A DNA stretch of 64,000 nt. It comes from Budorcas taxicolor (Eukaryota > Chordata > Mammalia > Artiodactyla > Bovidae). This document shows, piece by piece, positions 23,601-34,249 of the stretch. Under the pieces are notes generated by a model. The model was not told the DNA's origin. It was given only the letters and a program-made list of their open reading frames with translations, and ran no database searches. Every line of letters starts with the position of its first letter. The stretch's first letter is position 1. Made by a program: the position numbers and the translations under genes. The stretch covers positions 62,458,724-62,522,723 of the forward strand of contig NC_068935.1 in NCBI RefSeq assembly GCF_023091745.1, in the 5' to 3' direction.

Positions 23601-26600
23601 CTCAGGAATCCTGTGCCTCCCACCACCCCCAGGTGCAAATGGGCAACGTGCGGCTGGTGCTGGGCCCGGTCCAGTATGAGGCGGAACCCGTGCTGTCTGC
23701 ATTCCCCGTGGAGGCCCAGGTGGGCCTAGGCGTGGGTGCAGCCCTGCTGATCACTGCCGTGCTCCTCCTGACCCTCATGTACAGGTGAGGATCACACACA
23801 CGCCAGTGTCCAGTCCAGTCCCCTCTTCACTTATGGCAAGGGTGCCCCACAGCCAGCCATCTGGGCTTGGGGGTCTCGGCCCAGGCAGGCCAGCTTGTGT
23901 GGCTGACACTCGGTGCCCCGGTGGCAGGCACAAGAGCAAGCAAGCCATGCGGGACTACCAGAAGGTTCTGATGCAGCTGGAGAACCTGGAGATCGGCGTG
24001 GGTGACCAGTGCCGCAAGGAGTTCACAGGTGGGGCGGGGGTGGGAGGGCAGGCGGGGGGAGCGGGACGCAGGCAGAGCTGCTCCCAAGCTCAGACCCCGG
24101 TGGCTCCTGGCCTGCAGACCTGATGACAGAGATGACTGACCTCAGCAGCGACCTGGAGGCCAGCGGGATCCCCTTTGTGGACTACCGCACCTATGCTGAG
24201 CGGGTCCTCTTCCCTGGGCGCAATAGTGGCACCCTGCAGCCGGCCGTCGAGGGGCCGGGTGAAGAGGGTCGCCGTGCACCCGTGCACCAGGGCCTCATGC
24301 AGCTCTCCAACCTGCTCAACAGCAAGCTCTTCCTCCTGACCGTGAGGGCCACGTGGGCAGGCTGGAGGAGGGCCTGGGGTGAAGAGGGAGGCTGGGTGGT
24401 CGGCAGGCATAGGCTGTGTGGTGGGAGGCCACGTGGGCTGCTGGGCTCCCCAGAGTGAGCGCTGGTGCCCCCCAACTCCCGCTTAGCTCATTCACACCCT
24501 GGAGGGGCAACCCAGCTTCTCGCAGCGGGACCGCTGCCATGTGGCCTCGCTGCTGTCCCTGGCACTGCACAGCAAGCTCGAGTACCTGACCGAGATAATG
24601 AGGACGCTGCTTAGTGACCTGGCCTCCCATTACGTGCGCAAGAACCCCAAGCTCATGCTGCGCAGGTTGGCCCTGGACGGCTCTGGGCAGGGTGGCCCCG
24701 GGGAGCCCCAGGCGGCCAGCTGGGTCCCAAGCCACTGGTAGGGCAAATCAGCCCTGCCTGCCCTCCGCCACTGGCCTTGGGTGGGGGACAAGATGGCCCT
24801 GCGCAGCCCCTCTGACCTGGGGCCCGCTCCACGCAGGACGGAGACCATGGCGGAGAAGCTGCTCACCAACTGGGTGTCTATATGCCTGTACGCCTTCCTG
24901 AGGGTGAGGGCCCCTCTCCCCTCACCCCATGCCAGGGCTGCTGCCTCGGGCCTCCCTGACCTGTGGCCCGATCCCTCCCAGGGGACCTCGGGCACAAGGG
25001 CAGGGTGTCGGTAAGGGACAGGTGGTGAGCCTTTGCCCTGGCCGCGTGCAAAGCTGAGCCCGCTGGCATGGACCACCCTCTGCCCTGGCTCCGCGCAGCC
25101 AGCTGCCCCTATGAGCTTACGCAGCCGGCTGATCCCCAGATTGATGCTTGCAGGAGGTGGCCGGTGAACCAATGTACATGCTCCTCCGGGCCATCCAGTA
25201 CCAGGTGGACAAGGGCCCCGTGGACGCAGTGACAGGCAAGGCAAAACGGACCCTGAACGACAGCCGCCTGTTGCGGGAGGATGTGGAATTCCGGGCCCTG
25301 ACGCTGATGGTGCTGGCCAGCCCGGGGCCAGGCGGGCCATCAAGGAGCAACACAGCACTGCACATCCCCACCCGGGTGCTCGACACGGACACGATCACTC
25401 AGGTCAAGGAGAAGGTGTTGGATCAGATCTACAAGGGCACCCCGTTCTCCCAGAGGCCCTCAGTGCACACCCTGGATCTCGGTGAGTGCCCGCCCCTGGC
25501 TCTCCCCGCCCCTGGCAGCTCGGCTCTGCCCAGCAGGAACGGGCTGTGGGCTCACTGGCTCCCCCGGGTCCCCACCCTGCACCCCCAGAGTGGCGCTCGG
25601 GCCTGGCAGGTCACCTCACCCTGTCAGATGAGGATGTGACATCAGTGACTCAGAACCGCTGGAAGAGACTCAACACCCTGCAGCACTACAAGGTGCCCGG
25701 TGGGTGGGGTCTGGGGAGGCAGGCCCCCCACCTCGGGCTTGGCAAGGGAAGGAGCCCAGCCTTTGCCCCCCTCCCCGCCAGGTCCCAGACGGAGCCACGG
25801 TGAGGCTCATCCCCCAGCTACACAACGGAGGAGGCATCATCTCCCAGAGCCTGGCCCCCAGCTGCCCGTCAGGGGAGAGTGAGTGAGGCCCTCAGGAGCT
25901 CAAGGCCATGACATTGGCCCTATCTGGGTCTCCCAACACCTCATCAGTGGGGAAGCCAAGACTCCCTACTGGACCCAGGCCGGCGGGTGGACGAGGGTGG
26001 TGGCGCGTTGCCATCAGGGAGCTCCTGGGTGCGAGCTGGAGCTCCCCGGTTGGTGGTATGGGTGCAGGGGGGCCAAGGACTGAGGCCCAGCTTCTGCGCC
26101 CTCAGACACCCCCATGCTGGAGGATAGCGAGGAGGGTGGGGTCCGTCTGTGGCACCTGGTGAAAGCCCCCGAGGAGCCGGAGGCAGCCAAGGCACGGCGG
26201 AGCAGCCTGAGGGACCGGGAGCGGGAGCGGGCACGGGCCAAGGCCATCCCGGAGATCTACCTCACCCGCCTGCTGTCCATGAAGGTGGGGCTCCCGGGGA
26301 GGCTCAGCAAGGGCACCTGGACAGACCTGGGGAGATGCTGTGGGACGATGGGGCTGGCCACAGCTCGAAGGGCCTCCCACCTTGACCCCCCCCAAAAGTG
26401 CCCCGTCCCCTGCCTTCTAGGGCACACTGCAGAAGTTTGTGGATGACGCCTTCCAAGCCATCCTCAGCGTGAACCGGCCCGTGCCCATCGCCGTCAAGTA
26501 CCTGTTTGACTTCCTGGATGAGCTGGCGGAGAAGCACAGCATTGAGGACCCGGAGACCTTGCACATCTGGAAGACGAACAGGTGTGTCACCTGCTGGCCT

Positions 26601-27837
26601 GGACCCGGGCAGATGAGTCCCAGATACACCAGGACACTGCCAGCACAGCCAGGACAGGAGCCCAGGCCTGGGGGCCGTCACCTCGGGTGACCAATCGCGC
26701 CCGCCCCCCTCCCCATCCCGATATGGCCAGCTCGCCAGGCAGCTCAGGGCCACCGGGGTCCAGGTGGAGGAGCTGAGCTGGACTGGCCGGGCCTCACTCC
26801 ATGGATGGCCTGTGTCTCCAGCCTGTTGCTGCGGTTCTGGGTGAACACCTTGAAGAACCCGCAGCTCATCTTTGACGTGCGGGTGTCAGACAACGTGGAC
26901 GCGGTCCTCGCCGTCATCGCCCAGACCTTCATGGACTCCTGCACAGTCTCGGAGCATAAAGTGGGCCGGGTGAGGGCCGAGGAGGGCAGGCCGGGGGTGG
27001 CGGGGAGGGTAGCCACAGGGGCTCTGCGCTGAGCCCTGGGTGGGGCTGGCTCCCCACAGGGCATGGGGCCAGGAGAGGGCACCTCCCCGCTCATGCCCAC
27101 CCCGCCCGGAGCAGGATTCCCCAGTGAACAAACTGCTCTACGCCCGGGAGATCCCTCGCTACAAGCAGATGGTAGAGAGGTAGGTGTTGGGCATCATGGA
27201 CGAGGGACCTCCTGGGCTGCCTGCCCCTAACTCTGTGCCCTTCTGCAGATATTACTCTGATATCCGCCAGAGCCCTCCAGCGAGCTACCAGGAGATGAAC
27301 TCAGCTCTGACTGAGCTCTCAGGGGTGAGGACACAGGGGAAGGGGGAAGCTGGGGGCTCAAGGTCTGGGCCGGGGCCTCACCCACCATGTGCCTCCCCCA
27401 GAATTATACCTCGGCTCCCCACTGCCTGCAAGCTCTGCAAGAACTCTACACCCACATCCACAGGTACTATGACCAGGTGAGACCTGGGGGTGCTCTGGGG
27501 AGAGGGGCGTGCCTCTGAAGCCCAGAGGGAGGCCCCAGGAGTCTTCCTTGGGGACGGGAGTGTCCAGGTCCAGTGTAGGCAGAGGAATGGAAGGGCCTGG
27601 GGCTGGGAAATGGGGCTCGGCTTCCTCATGGAGGAAGATTCGGTAGGAAGGTCTGGCTCCCAGCCTGCTACTGAGATGGAAGCAGGTCAGAGGCCAAGGC
27701 CTCAGGCTGGGCGGCCTCCTCTGCCCTGGCAGATCATTGGTGCCCTGGAGGAGGACCCTGTGGGCCAGAAGATGCAACTAGCCTGCCGCCTGCAGCAGAT
27801 TGCCGCGCTGGTGGAGAACAAGGTGACCGAACTGTGA
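14620..27837 (+). CDS. PLXNB3: Plexin-B3
   Basis: Single-pass receptor for semaphorins (Sema5A in the literature) with an intracellular GAP for Ras/Rap-type GTPases; acts in axon guidance, cell collapse and migration. Thirty-five coding exons join without a stop into 1912 residues, against 1909 in human. Order: N-terminal extension and signal peptide (about 1-45), sema domain (about 46-465), PSI repeats interleaved with IPT/TIG domains (about 468-1250), transmembrane helix (about 1256-1277), then GAP lobe 1, Rho-binding domain and GAP lobe 2. Arginine-finger candidates are R1444/R1445 (MLRRTETMAEK) and R1698 (YLTRLLSMK). The C-terminus VTEL is a class I PDZ ligand, as B-class plexins use to hold PDZ-RhoGEF/LARG. 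Exon coordinates are in the block entries. All borders are GT/AG. Confidence 0.96.
15393..15516 (-). repeat. tRNA-derived SINE with 14-nt target duplication
   Basis: Antisense SINE in the intron before the sema exon. 'ctgccctgtctttt' occurs exactly at 15379-15392 and 15517-15530, an intact target-site duplication, so the insertion is fairly young. Confidence 0.85.
16112..18561 (+). other. PLXNB3: PLXNB3 exons for signal peptide and sema domain
   Basis: Exons 16112-17155 (1044 nt, 348 codons), 17798-17977 and 18433-18561, all phase 0. The first begins GPE then MAPRRLLGARLLLMLPLLC, a clear signal peptide, and continues HRFSAPNTTLHHLALAPG into the beta-propeller. N-glycosylation sequons include NTT and NNS (SDYNNSYV). 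Beta-propeller blades continue through ISPDLLVDSSGSHLYVL. Confidence 0.95.
17325..17531 (-). repeat. Bov-A2/ART2-type SINE, antisense
   Basis: Complete SINE body and head in reverse ('gaagtcactcagtcgtgtct', 'gcgaccccatggactgcagc', 'ctgagccaccaggga') in the intron after the large sema exon. Confidence 0.9.
18642..20997 (+). other. PLXNB3: PLXNB3 PSI and linker exons
   Basis: Exons 18642-18742, 19178-19307, 19434-19590, 19681-19789, 19869-19983, 20067-20192, 20265-20381, 20651-20744 and 20828-20997. Cysteine-rich PSI modules are visible at CPQLLDCSSCLQAQDPLCGW, CRACVGSLWRCHWCPQSSHC and CAVGHPDCSHCQAANGSLGC. Phases match across every junction. Confidence 0.94.
21163..23545 (+). other. PLXNB3: PLXNB3 IPT/TIG exons
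   Basis: Exons 21163-21314, 21549-21654, 22183-22313, 22497-22673, 22768-22960, 23056-23298 and 23390-23545. IPT starts are recognisable by VEPLTGPPEGGLVLTIQGSN, LSPQRGPQAGGTQLTIHGQ and RLIRVRGTDLDVV. These form the membrane-proximal stalk. Confidence 0.94.
23633..24028 (+). other. PLXNB3: PLXNB3 transmembrane and juxtamembrane exons
   Basis: Exons 23633-23784 and 23928-24028. The helix is VGLGVGAALLITAVLLLTLM, followed by YRHKSKQA as the stop-transfer basic cluster. DYQKVLMQLENLE begins the juxtamembrane helix. Confidence 0.95.
24118..27837 (+). other. PLXNB3: PLXNB3 cytoplasmic GAP and RBD exons
   Basis: Exons 24118-24341, 24487-24665, 24837-24903, 25154-25481, 25589-25699, 25789-25878, 26106-26284, 26421-26581, 26822-26969, 27115-27179, 27249-27324, 27402-27476 and 27733-27837 (stop TGA 27835-27837). 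GAP lobe 1 ends with LRRTETMAEKLLTNW. The Rho-binding domain spans about GPVDAVTGKAKRTLNDSRLL to DGATVRLIPQLH. GAP lobe 2 includes IPEIYLTRLLSMKGTLQKF and LHIWKTNSLLLRFWVN. The donor after 24665 (gttggc) is weak. The junction at 25699/25789 has two equivalent solutions. Confidence 0.94.
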
Positions 27838-28055
27838 GTCAGACGGCAGCAGGACCCACTATCTCCGCGCCTTCCCGCACTCGACCCCGGATGGAGCCCT
27901 GGATGGAGCCCGTGACCAAGGCGTGGTCTGCACAGAGTGGGAGGGCCTCCCCCTCTCCCTCCTTGCCATGCCGCTGGGGGGCTTCTTTCTAATTTATAGC
28001 AATCCTTCCCCCTTCCCCACTGTATTTATGTGCTTGCTGGAGGATCACATCTGGA

Positions 28056-28061
28056 AATAAA
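28056..28061 (+). terminator. PLXNB3: PLXNB3 poly(A) signal AATAAA
   Basis: A canonical hexamer 219 nt after the PLXNB3 stop codon, followed by 'tgtctttttag', a T-rich downstream element. The 3' UTR is about 240 nt. Confidence 0.9.
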
Positions 28062-28080
28062 ACACAAACATGTCTTTTTA

Positions 28081-29435
28081 GAAAATGCCTGGTCCCCAGC
28101 CCCACCTTTCCCGTGAGTCTCCTGGGTGCCCTGGCCCAGCCCCCAGCCCGCAGCTAGAACTTCTGCCACATGCTAAAAAGAGGACCCCAAGGCCTTGTTC
28201 TCCTCCCTCACATGACCCCTGCGGGAAAGATGCCCCTGCCCTCCCGCCACTATCTATGCCCACCCCACCTTCCCAACTATTTCCTGGTACACGGATATAG
28301 AACCAAGAGTGTCCCATCTCGGGATCGCCAGTTATTACCAAGCTCCCTCTACTCCATTCTGACTCCATTCCCTCCCAGGAGCAATCAGTGTGTTCTCTCT
28401 AAAGAGCCAAAGTGCCCATGACCCTCTGCAGAAACCCCACATCCATGCCTGCAGGCTCTGGGGGGCTCCTTGAGCACCTAAACCCCCCTGCCCCACCTTG
28501 CCTTCCATACCCACAGCCAGTCTTCAGCAAAGACCAGCCACAGAGGTCTCCAGGGTGTCCTGCTCCCTCTCTGGAGGTTCCCCTGCCCATCCCATTTTGG
28601 GGGACCAGATTCTTCAAAACCTGGTCCCTTGGCTACCACCCCAAGGTCACAGGCTTTGGAGGGCTGTGTGACCTGGACCACTAGAGTCATGGGCTCCTTT
28701 GCTTCCCATTTGAGGATTCCCCGAGGGCAGGGCCAGGGTGGACACCTCCCTGTGCATCCCACATGGACACATGCACTTGTTGGAGCCAGAGAGCAAGGCA
28801 AAGATGGACCCAGGGAGCCACAGGGACGCCATACTGCACTGGGGTCCCACGCGGGCAGCCCCCAGGCCTGTACCTCTGGTGGGAAGACCTCACGCCCTCG
28901 ATCCGCACCTGGCCAGGGCCCCTCAGGGATGCCTAATGGAGGGACGAGAGGACACTGGACTGCCACGTCTTGGGGCTCCAGGACCCGAGTGGCCAGGGAG
29001 TGAGGTACCCACGAGAATGGCTGGGGTCGCCTCTGCGCAGGCTTGCACAAGCCAGAAGCCAGAGCATATTTGCAGTTGTGGCCGCTGCCTGAGGGCATAT
29101 GAGAGGGGGCACCATGCCCACAGGGCCCTTAGCAGGCTCTGGAGCCCCGGGACTCCAGTTTGAGGACCAAGTCACCACCACGTGGCCACTCTGCAGCGCC
29201 CTCTGTCAGTCCTGGAGTGCAGGAGCTTAGCCCAGGGTCCAGGTCACCACTTCCCGGTGTGGTGGTCCTAGGGTGCCAGGGAACTCCCCGGGGAGGCAGT
29301 GGCACACTGTGTCCCCACAGCAGCGCCCTTGCCCAGCCCTGGGATGGGGGCGGGGGGCTCATCCTGGGGGATCGGGCCCTCAAGGGCCGCTGTCACCGCG
29401 CCGCCCCCTCCCCGCTGCATACCTTGCCCACAGCC
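28081..29435. other. PLXNB3-SRPK3 spacer
   Basis: No gene or clear repeat seen. The distal part likely holds SRPK3 regulatory sequence. Open frames on both strands lack start context and splice partners. Confidence 0.5.
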
Positions 29436-29438
29436 GAG

Positions 29439-29444
29439 CAGCTG
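29439..29444. promoter_or_regulatory. SRPK3: E-box CAGCTG in SRPK3 promoter
   Basis: A palindromic E-box of the type bound by MyoD-family factors, five bases upstream of the MEF2 site. The adjacency suggests joint muscle control (inference). Confidence 0.6.
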
Positions 29445-29449
29445 GGAGG

Positions 29450-29459
29450 CTATTTATAA
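29450..29459 (+). promoter_or_regulatory. SRPK3: MEF2 site CTATTTATAA in SRPK3 promoter
   Basis: An exact match to the MEF2 consensus YTAWWWWTAR. SRPK3 is known in mouse as a muscle-specific kinase gene controlled by MEF2C, so the site very likely is functional. It lies 104 bases before the start codon. Confidence 0.8.
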
Positions 29460-29484
29460 AGGCGGGTGAGATCAGCGGCCGAGG

Positions 29485-29492
29485 CTATAAAT
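29485..29492 (+). promoter_or_regulatory. SRPK3: TATA box of SRPK3
   Basis: CTATAAAT lies about 70 bases before the ATG, placing the transcription start near 29515. The MEF2 site upstream also resembles a TATA box. Confidence 0.65.
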
Positions 29493-29562
29493 GTGCGGGC
29501 TGTGACCGGGCCCCAGAGGAGCGGCCGCCCGGGGTGCCGGAACTACGGGCAACACGGCCAGA

Positions 29563-32500
29563 ATGAGCGCCAGTGCAAGCGGCGGCTGCGGCGGCGACGA
29601 CAGTGACAGCAGCAGCAGGTAAGGCCAGGTCGGGCTGCCCAGGGCCCCTGGCAGCCCGTGCGCTCACTGCCTGCCTGCCCCACCCGCAGCTCGCAGGCCT
29701 CCTGCGGGCCCGAGTCCTCTGGCTCCGAACTGGCCCCCGCTGCCCCCACGCCACAGATGCTGCAGGGGCTGCTAGGCTCCGACGAGGAGGAGCAGGAAGA
29801 CCCCAAGGACTACTGCAAGGGTGAGGCCCCGGGGAGGAAGAGGAGGGGGCCCAGAGCCCGCCCACGTGGGCCAGGGGTCCCAGCAGGACGGCGCCGTGCC
29901 AGGGCAGGGGCAAGGTGCCACCCTCAGTGGCCTCTGTGGGCTCCCTTCCCCAGGTGGCTACTACCCTGTGAAAATCGGGGACCTGTTCAATGGGCGGTAC
30001 CACGTGGTGCGCAAGCTGGGCTGGGGCCACTTCTCCACCGTCTGGCTCTGCTGGGACATCCAGTGAGTGTCCCCCCACCCCCGCCCCGGGGCTCCATGCC
30101 AGCTGGGATCCTGCCCCTGGGCATGCCTGCAGCTATGGCGAGGGCCCCGCGGGTCTGCCTGGTGCCAGCGGCCAACACGGGTCTTGGTGTTGCAGGCGCA
30201 AGCGTTTCGTGGCTCTCAAAGTGGTGAAGAGCGCGGGGCATTACACGGAGACAGCTGTAGATGAGATCAAGCTCCTGAAATGTGTGAGGCGCCTCCCCTA
30301 CCCGTTCCCAGCTCCCTGGGAGCCGCCTGGGGCCTGGCAATGTGGGTGTGAGGCCCGCCCGCCTGCCCGGCTCCGAAGGCTGGGGCAGGGCGCCCACAGG
30401 GGCAGGCTCCAGCTGGCAAGGCCGAGGGGGAGGACCCAGAGGGCGGGCCTGAGGCTTTTCTTCCAGTGAGGCCCAAGCACAGTGGGACAGGGGGTGCCAG
30501 AGGGGCTGCCCACCCTGGGGGAGCAGCCGGCAAGGGACAGGTTGAAGCCATCTGTGGCCCCTTGGCTTTTACTGCAGGTCCGAGACAGTGACCCCAGTGA
30601 CCCCAAAAGGGAAACCATTGTCCAGCTCATCGATGACTTCAGGATCTCAGGGGTTAACGGAGTCCGTATCCTTTGCAGGCTGAGCAAACAAGTGTGGCAT
30701 CTCAGCAGGAGCTAGCTGGCTGGTGCCTTCCAGCTCCAGGGGCCTCAGTTTGCTGATCTGTGTGATGGGCGGTTTATCCCTTCCAATGACACTAGTCTAT
30801 GACATACCCCCACCACTTCAGGGATTTGTGTCTGGGCATGGGAGGTGGAGCAGATAACCAGGTTGGCATTGGCAATCCATGGCTAGGTTACCCCCAAGTG
30901 GGAGGCACCATCTCTGTGTGCCTTCCCTTTCGGGGGGGGGGGCTGTCAATAGGCTCTTGGGCAGACATGGGCACAGGACTGGGGCTGTTCTGAAAAACCT
31001 GTCTACTCCTCCAGTGCCCTGTCCCTAGGAAGACCACAGAAAGTATGGTGCCAACTGGCACACCAGAGAGTGACAGGGACACTAGGGCGCCACTGGGATG
31101 GTGGTGATACAGGACCTCCCAGACCTAGCTCTATGCTGCCTGAGGCTTGGGGCTCCCCCACCCCAGCTGAGGGTGGGCAGGACCTGGGCCCCGGCTGCAC
31201 ACCCAATGGCTGCCCTTCACTCCTGGCCCCAGATGTGTGCATGGTGTTGGAGGTCCTCGGCCACCAGCTGCTCAAGTGGATCATCAAGTCCAACTACCAG
31301 GGCCTGCCCGTGCCCTGTGTGAAGAGCATCGTGAGGCAGGTGAGCTCTTCCTGAGTTCGGCAGGAAGAGCCCTGTGGCAGGCAGCCAGGGCAGGGTGGGT
31401 GGACTTCAGGACTGGCTCTCTCCAGGTGCTGCACGGCCTGGATTACCTCCACACCAAGTGCAAGATCATCCACACAGACATCAAGCCCGAGAACATCCTG
31501 CTGTGTGTGGGGGATGCCTACATCCGGCGCCTGGCTGCTGAGGCCACAGAGTGGCAACAGTCAGGGGCACCACCCCCATCCCGCTCCACAGGTACCCAGA
31601 TCCTGTGTGGGGCCGGGGCAGGGCCCGTGGGCCTCAGCCCCAGCCTGAGTCTTGGTTCCTTTCTCTTCCTCCCGGCTCTGCCTGCTCCACCGCAGTCAGT
31701 ACCGCCCCCCAGGAGGTCTTGGTAAGTTGGGCCGCCTCTTTTCCTAGGCCTCATTTTCCCAGGCCTCATTTTCCCATCTGCTCAGAGCTCACTTCTCAGC
31801 CTCTCTGGTTCCCCTTTCTCCCTAACTCTCCCTGCTGCCCAACACTCCTGCAGGGGCATTTCCAAAAGGCCAAGTGGCCTGGATGAGGGTGATACAGAGG
31901 GGGCCACAAGCCCCAAACGGCCCTGGGTGGCCACTGGGGCTCACCACCACCTCCCCGGAAGGACAATGTGTTTACAGCTGGCCCCAAGGGAGGCTGGCAC
32001 CCAGCCAGAGGCTTCTTGGTTCCTCCTCGGCCTCCAGCTCTGGAGAGTGGAGGGCAGGAGGGGACCCAGGAGGTGGGCGAGGTTGCAGGACCACATCCTG
32101 ATGGTCATGGAGTCCTGGGACCCGCAGACCTTGTCCCCTGCGGGAGCCCTGTGGACAAACTTGGGCTGCTCCACGGCTGGCTGCCAGGCACCCCCGGGCT
32201 GACCCTGGCTCTCTTGGCAGACAGGGAAGCTGTCAAAAAACAAGAGGAAAAAGATGCGGCGCAAGCGGAAACAGCAGAAGCGGCTGCTGGAGGAGCGGCT
32301 GCGTGACCTGCAGAAGCTGGAGGCCATGGAGGCTGCGGCCCAGGCGGAGGGTGAGGATGGGAGCAGGGAGCGGGCCCCCCAGCGGCAGCTGCCCACTCAG
32401 TACCTTGGCCTGTCTCCCCAGACTCCAGCTTCAGACTCGAGGCAGGCAGCGGCTCCACATCCTCTTCCGGTTGCCACCTGGGCGGCGTTGGGGCTGACCC

Positions 32501-33923
32501 CTCACCAGCTTCTTCATCCCCGGCCCCCAGGGGCAACCTCAGCCTCAGCCCGGGCTCCCAGACCTCAGGCTTCTCGGGCTCCCTCTTCTCTCCCGCCTCG
32601 TGCTCCATCCTCTCAGGCTCGTCCAACCAGCGGGAGGCCGGCGGCCTGCTCTCCCCTAGTAGTAAGTGTGACCAGGCCAGCGGGCAGTGGGCAGGGCTAG
32701 GCCGGTGCCTGACTAGCTCAGCCACTCTCCCTTCTCTTGCTTCCCCAGCACCGTTTGGTGCCTCCAACCTCCTGGTGAACCCCCTAGAGCCCCAAAACGC
32801 AGACAAGATCAAGATCAAGATCGCAGACCTGGGCAACGCCTGCTGGGTGGTATGACCAGGCACCTTGCTATAAACAAGGCCGGTCCCTGGGGCTCGACCA
32901 GACCCCCGTGACAGCCTCAGGCTGCAGTCCCAGGGCCGAGCCCAAGACAGCACCTCTCCCACCCAGTCGGCAGGACTGGGCCCATGGGCGGGGGTAGACG
33001 GCCATGGTGCAGGGGCCAGCCTGTCTCAGGTCACCTTGCCAGGCCCTCTTAGGACAATGGGGGCCCCCGAGGCTCAGAGCGAGCCCCACGATGCTCCTGG
33101 GGTGCATGGGCCCACAGGAGGTGGGAGACGTGTGGGGGGCGACTAAGGGCAGCCCAGCCCTGGCCCCAGCCCCTCCCCCGGGCTCCCCTTGCCTCCAGCA
33201 CAAGCACTTCACTGAGGACATCCAGACACGGCAGTACCGGGCTGTGGAGGTGCTGATCGGTGCCGAGTATGGGCCCCCGGCCGACATCTGGAGCACAGCA
33301 TGCATGGTATGTCTGCCCGCGGCTGTCCCCCACCTGGGCAGACTCACTGGGGCCAATCGCTTTACCCTCTGCCCTTTTCAGGCCTTTGAGCTGGCCACTG
33401 GCGACTACCTGTTCGAACCGCACTCGGGAGAAGACTACAGTCGTGATGAGGGTAGGAGGTGGCGAACCCTAAGGTCCGGCCTTGGGACCTCCCAGCAGCC
33501 TGGCCAACCTCCCAGCTCCCTTTCTGTCCACAGACCATATCGCCCACATCGTGGAGCTGTTAGGAGACATCCCCCCAGCCTTTGCCCTCTCAGGCCGCTA
33601 TTCCCGGGAGTTCTTCAACCGGAGAGGTGGGGCCACCTGGATGGAGGGATGATGTGGGAACTTGGGGGCCAGCGAGGGGTCTCAGATGACCGGCCTCCCA
33701 GGCGGAGGCTGACCTGCAGGGTGCTGGCCTGCCTCCAGGGGAGCTGCGGCACATCCACAACCTCAAGCACTGGGGCCTGTACGAGGTGCTCATGGAGAAG
33801 TATGAGTGGCCCCTGGAGCAGGCCACACAGTTCAGTGCCTTCCTGCTGCCCATGATGGAATACATCCCCGAGAAGCGGGCCAGCGCGGCCGACTGCCTGC
33901 AGCACCCTTGGCTCAATCCCTAG
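29563..33923 (+). CDS. SRPK3: SRSF protein kinase 3
   Basis: Serine kinase that phosphorylates RS domains of splicing factors; muscle-enriched. Fifteen exons: 29563-29618, 29690-29820, 29954-30062, 30196-30283, 30578-30665, 31233-31339, 31426-31591, 31696-31721, 32221-32350, 32422-32661, 32749-32849, 33199-33306, 33382-33451, 33534-33626, 33739-33923. They join to 565 residues (human 567). Motifs: glycine loop KLGWGHFSTVW (about 81-91), catalytic lysine K107 (VALKVVK), HTDIKPEN with D211, then the non-conserved spacer with a basic stretch (KNKRKKMRRKRKQQKR) splitting the kinase, then DLG at about 407-409 in place of DFG, as usual in SRPKs, and EYGPPADIWS. Ends HPWLNP. The intron after exon 5 looks U12-type. 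Exon 8 is only 26 nt. Confidence 0.96.
30666..31232 (+). other. SRPK3: SRPK3 intron 5, probable U12-type intron
   Basis: The donor reads GTATCCTTT, matching the minor-spliceosome 5' site GTATCCTT at every base, and fits the U2-type donor poorly. Near the 3' end GCCCTTCAC (31212-31220) matches six of nine bases of the U12 branch consensus TTCCTTAAC. Its branch A is 13 bases from the AG at 31231-31232. There is only a weak polypyrimidine tract. The exon phase requires this junction (GV|HVCMVLEV). Confidence 0.8.
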
Positions 33924-34176
33924 GCCCTGGGGGGCACTTTGGGCAGCTTGGGGCGGGCCTGGCTCCCTCCTTACCCCCCGGCCCCCAGTGCCTTCAGGGA
34001 AAGCAGTACAGTTCCTGCCCACCCTGCTGAGTGGGAGCTTTCTCATACCCACCTGGGCGGGGCAGGCCAGGGCAGACAGATCTGCTGAGGCTAGGCCCTG
34101 GCCTTTCAGGATGTGTTCTACCGCCCAACCCTCACAGAGGGGCCCTCTGAATGGGAAGTGTGCTGTTTCTTTTCTT

Positions 34177-34182
34177 AATAAA
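34177..34182 (+). terminator. SRPK3: SRPK3 poly(A) signal AATAAA
   Basis: A canonical hexamer 254 nt after the SRPK3 stop, followed by 'gtgtgacc'. Cleavage is expected near 34195-34205. Confidence 0.9.
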
Positions 34183-34249
34183 GTGTGACCTGAAACACCC
34201 GCGTCCATAGTGACAGAAGCACGCCACCAAGGGCTGGGGCGGAAGTGGG

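Noticed and set aside
32105..32962. 285-codon minus-strand frame in SRPK3
   Set aside because: Antisense shadow of the GC-rich spacer exons of SRPK3.
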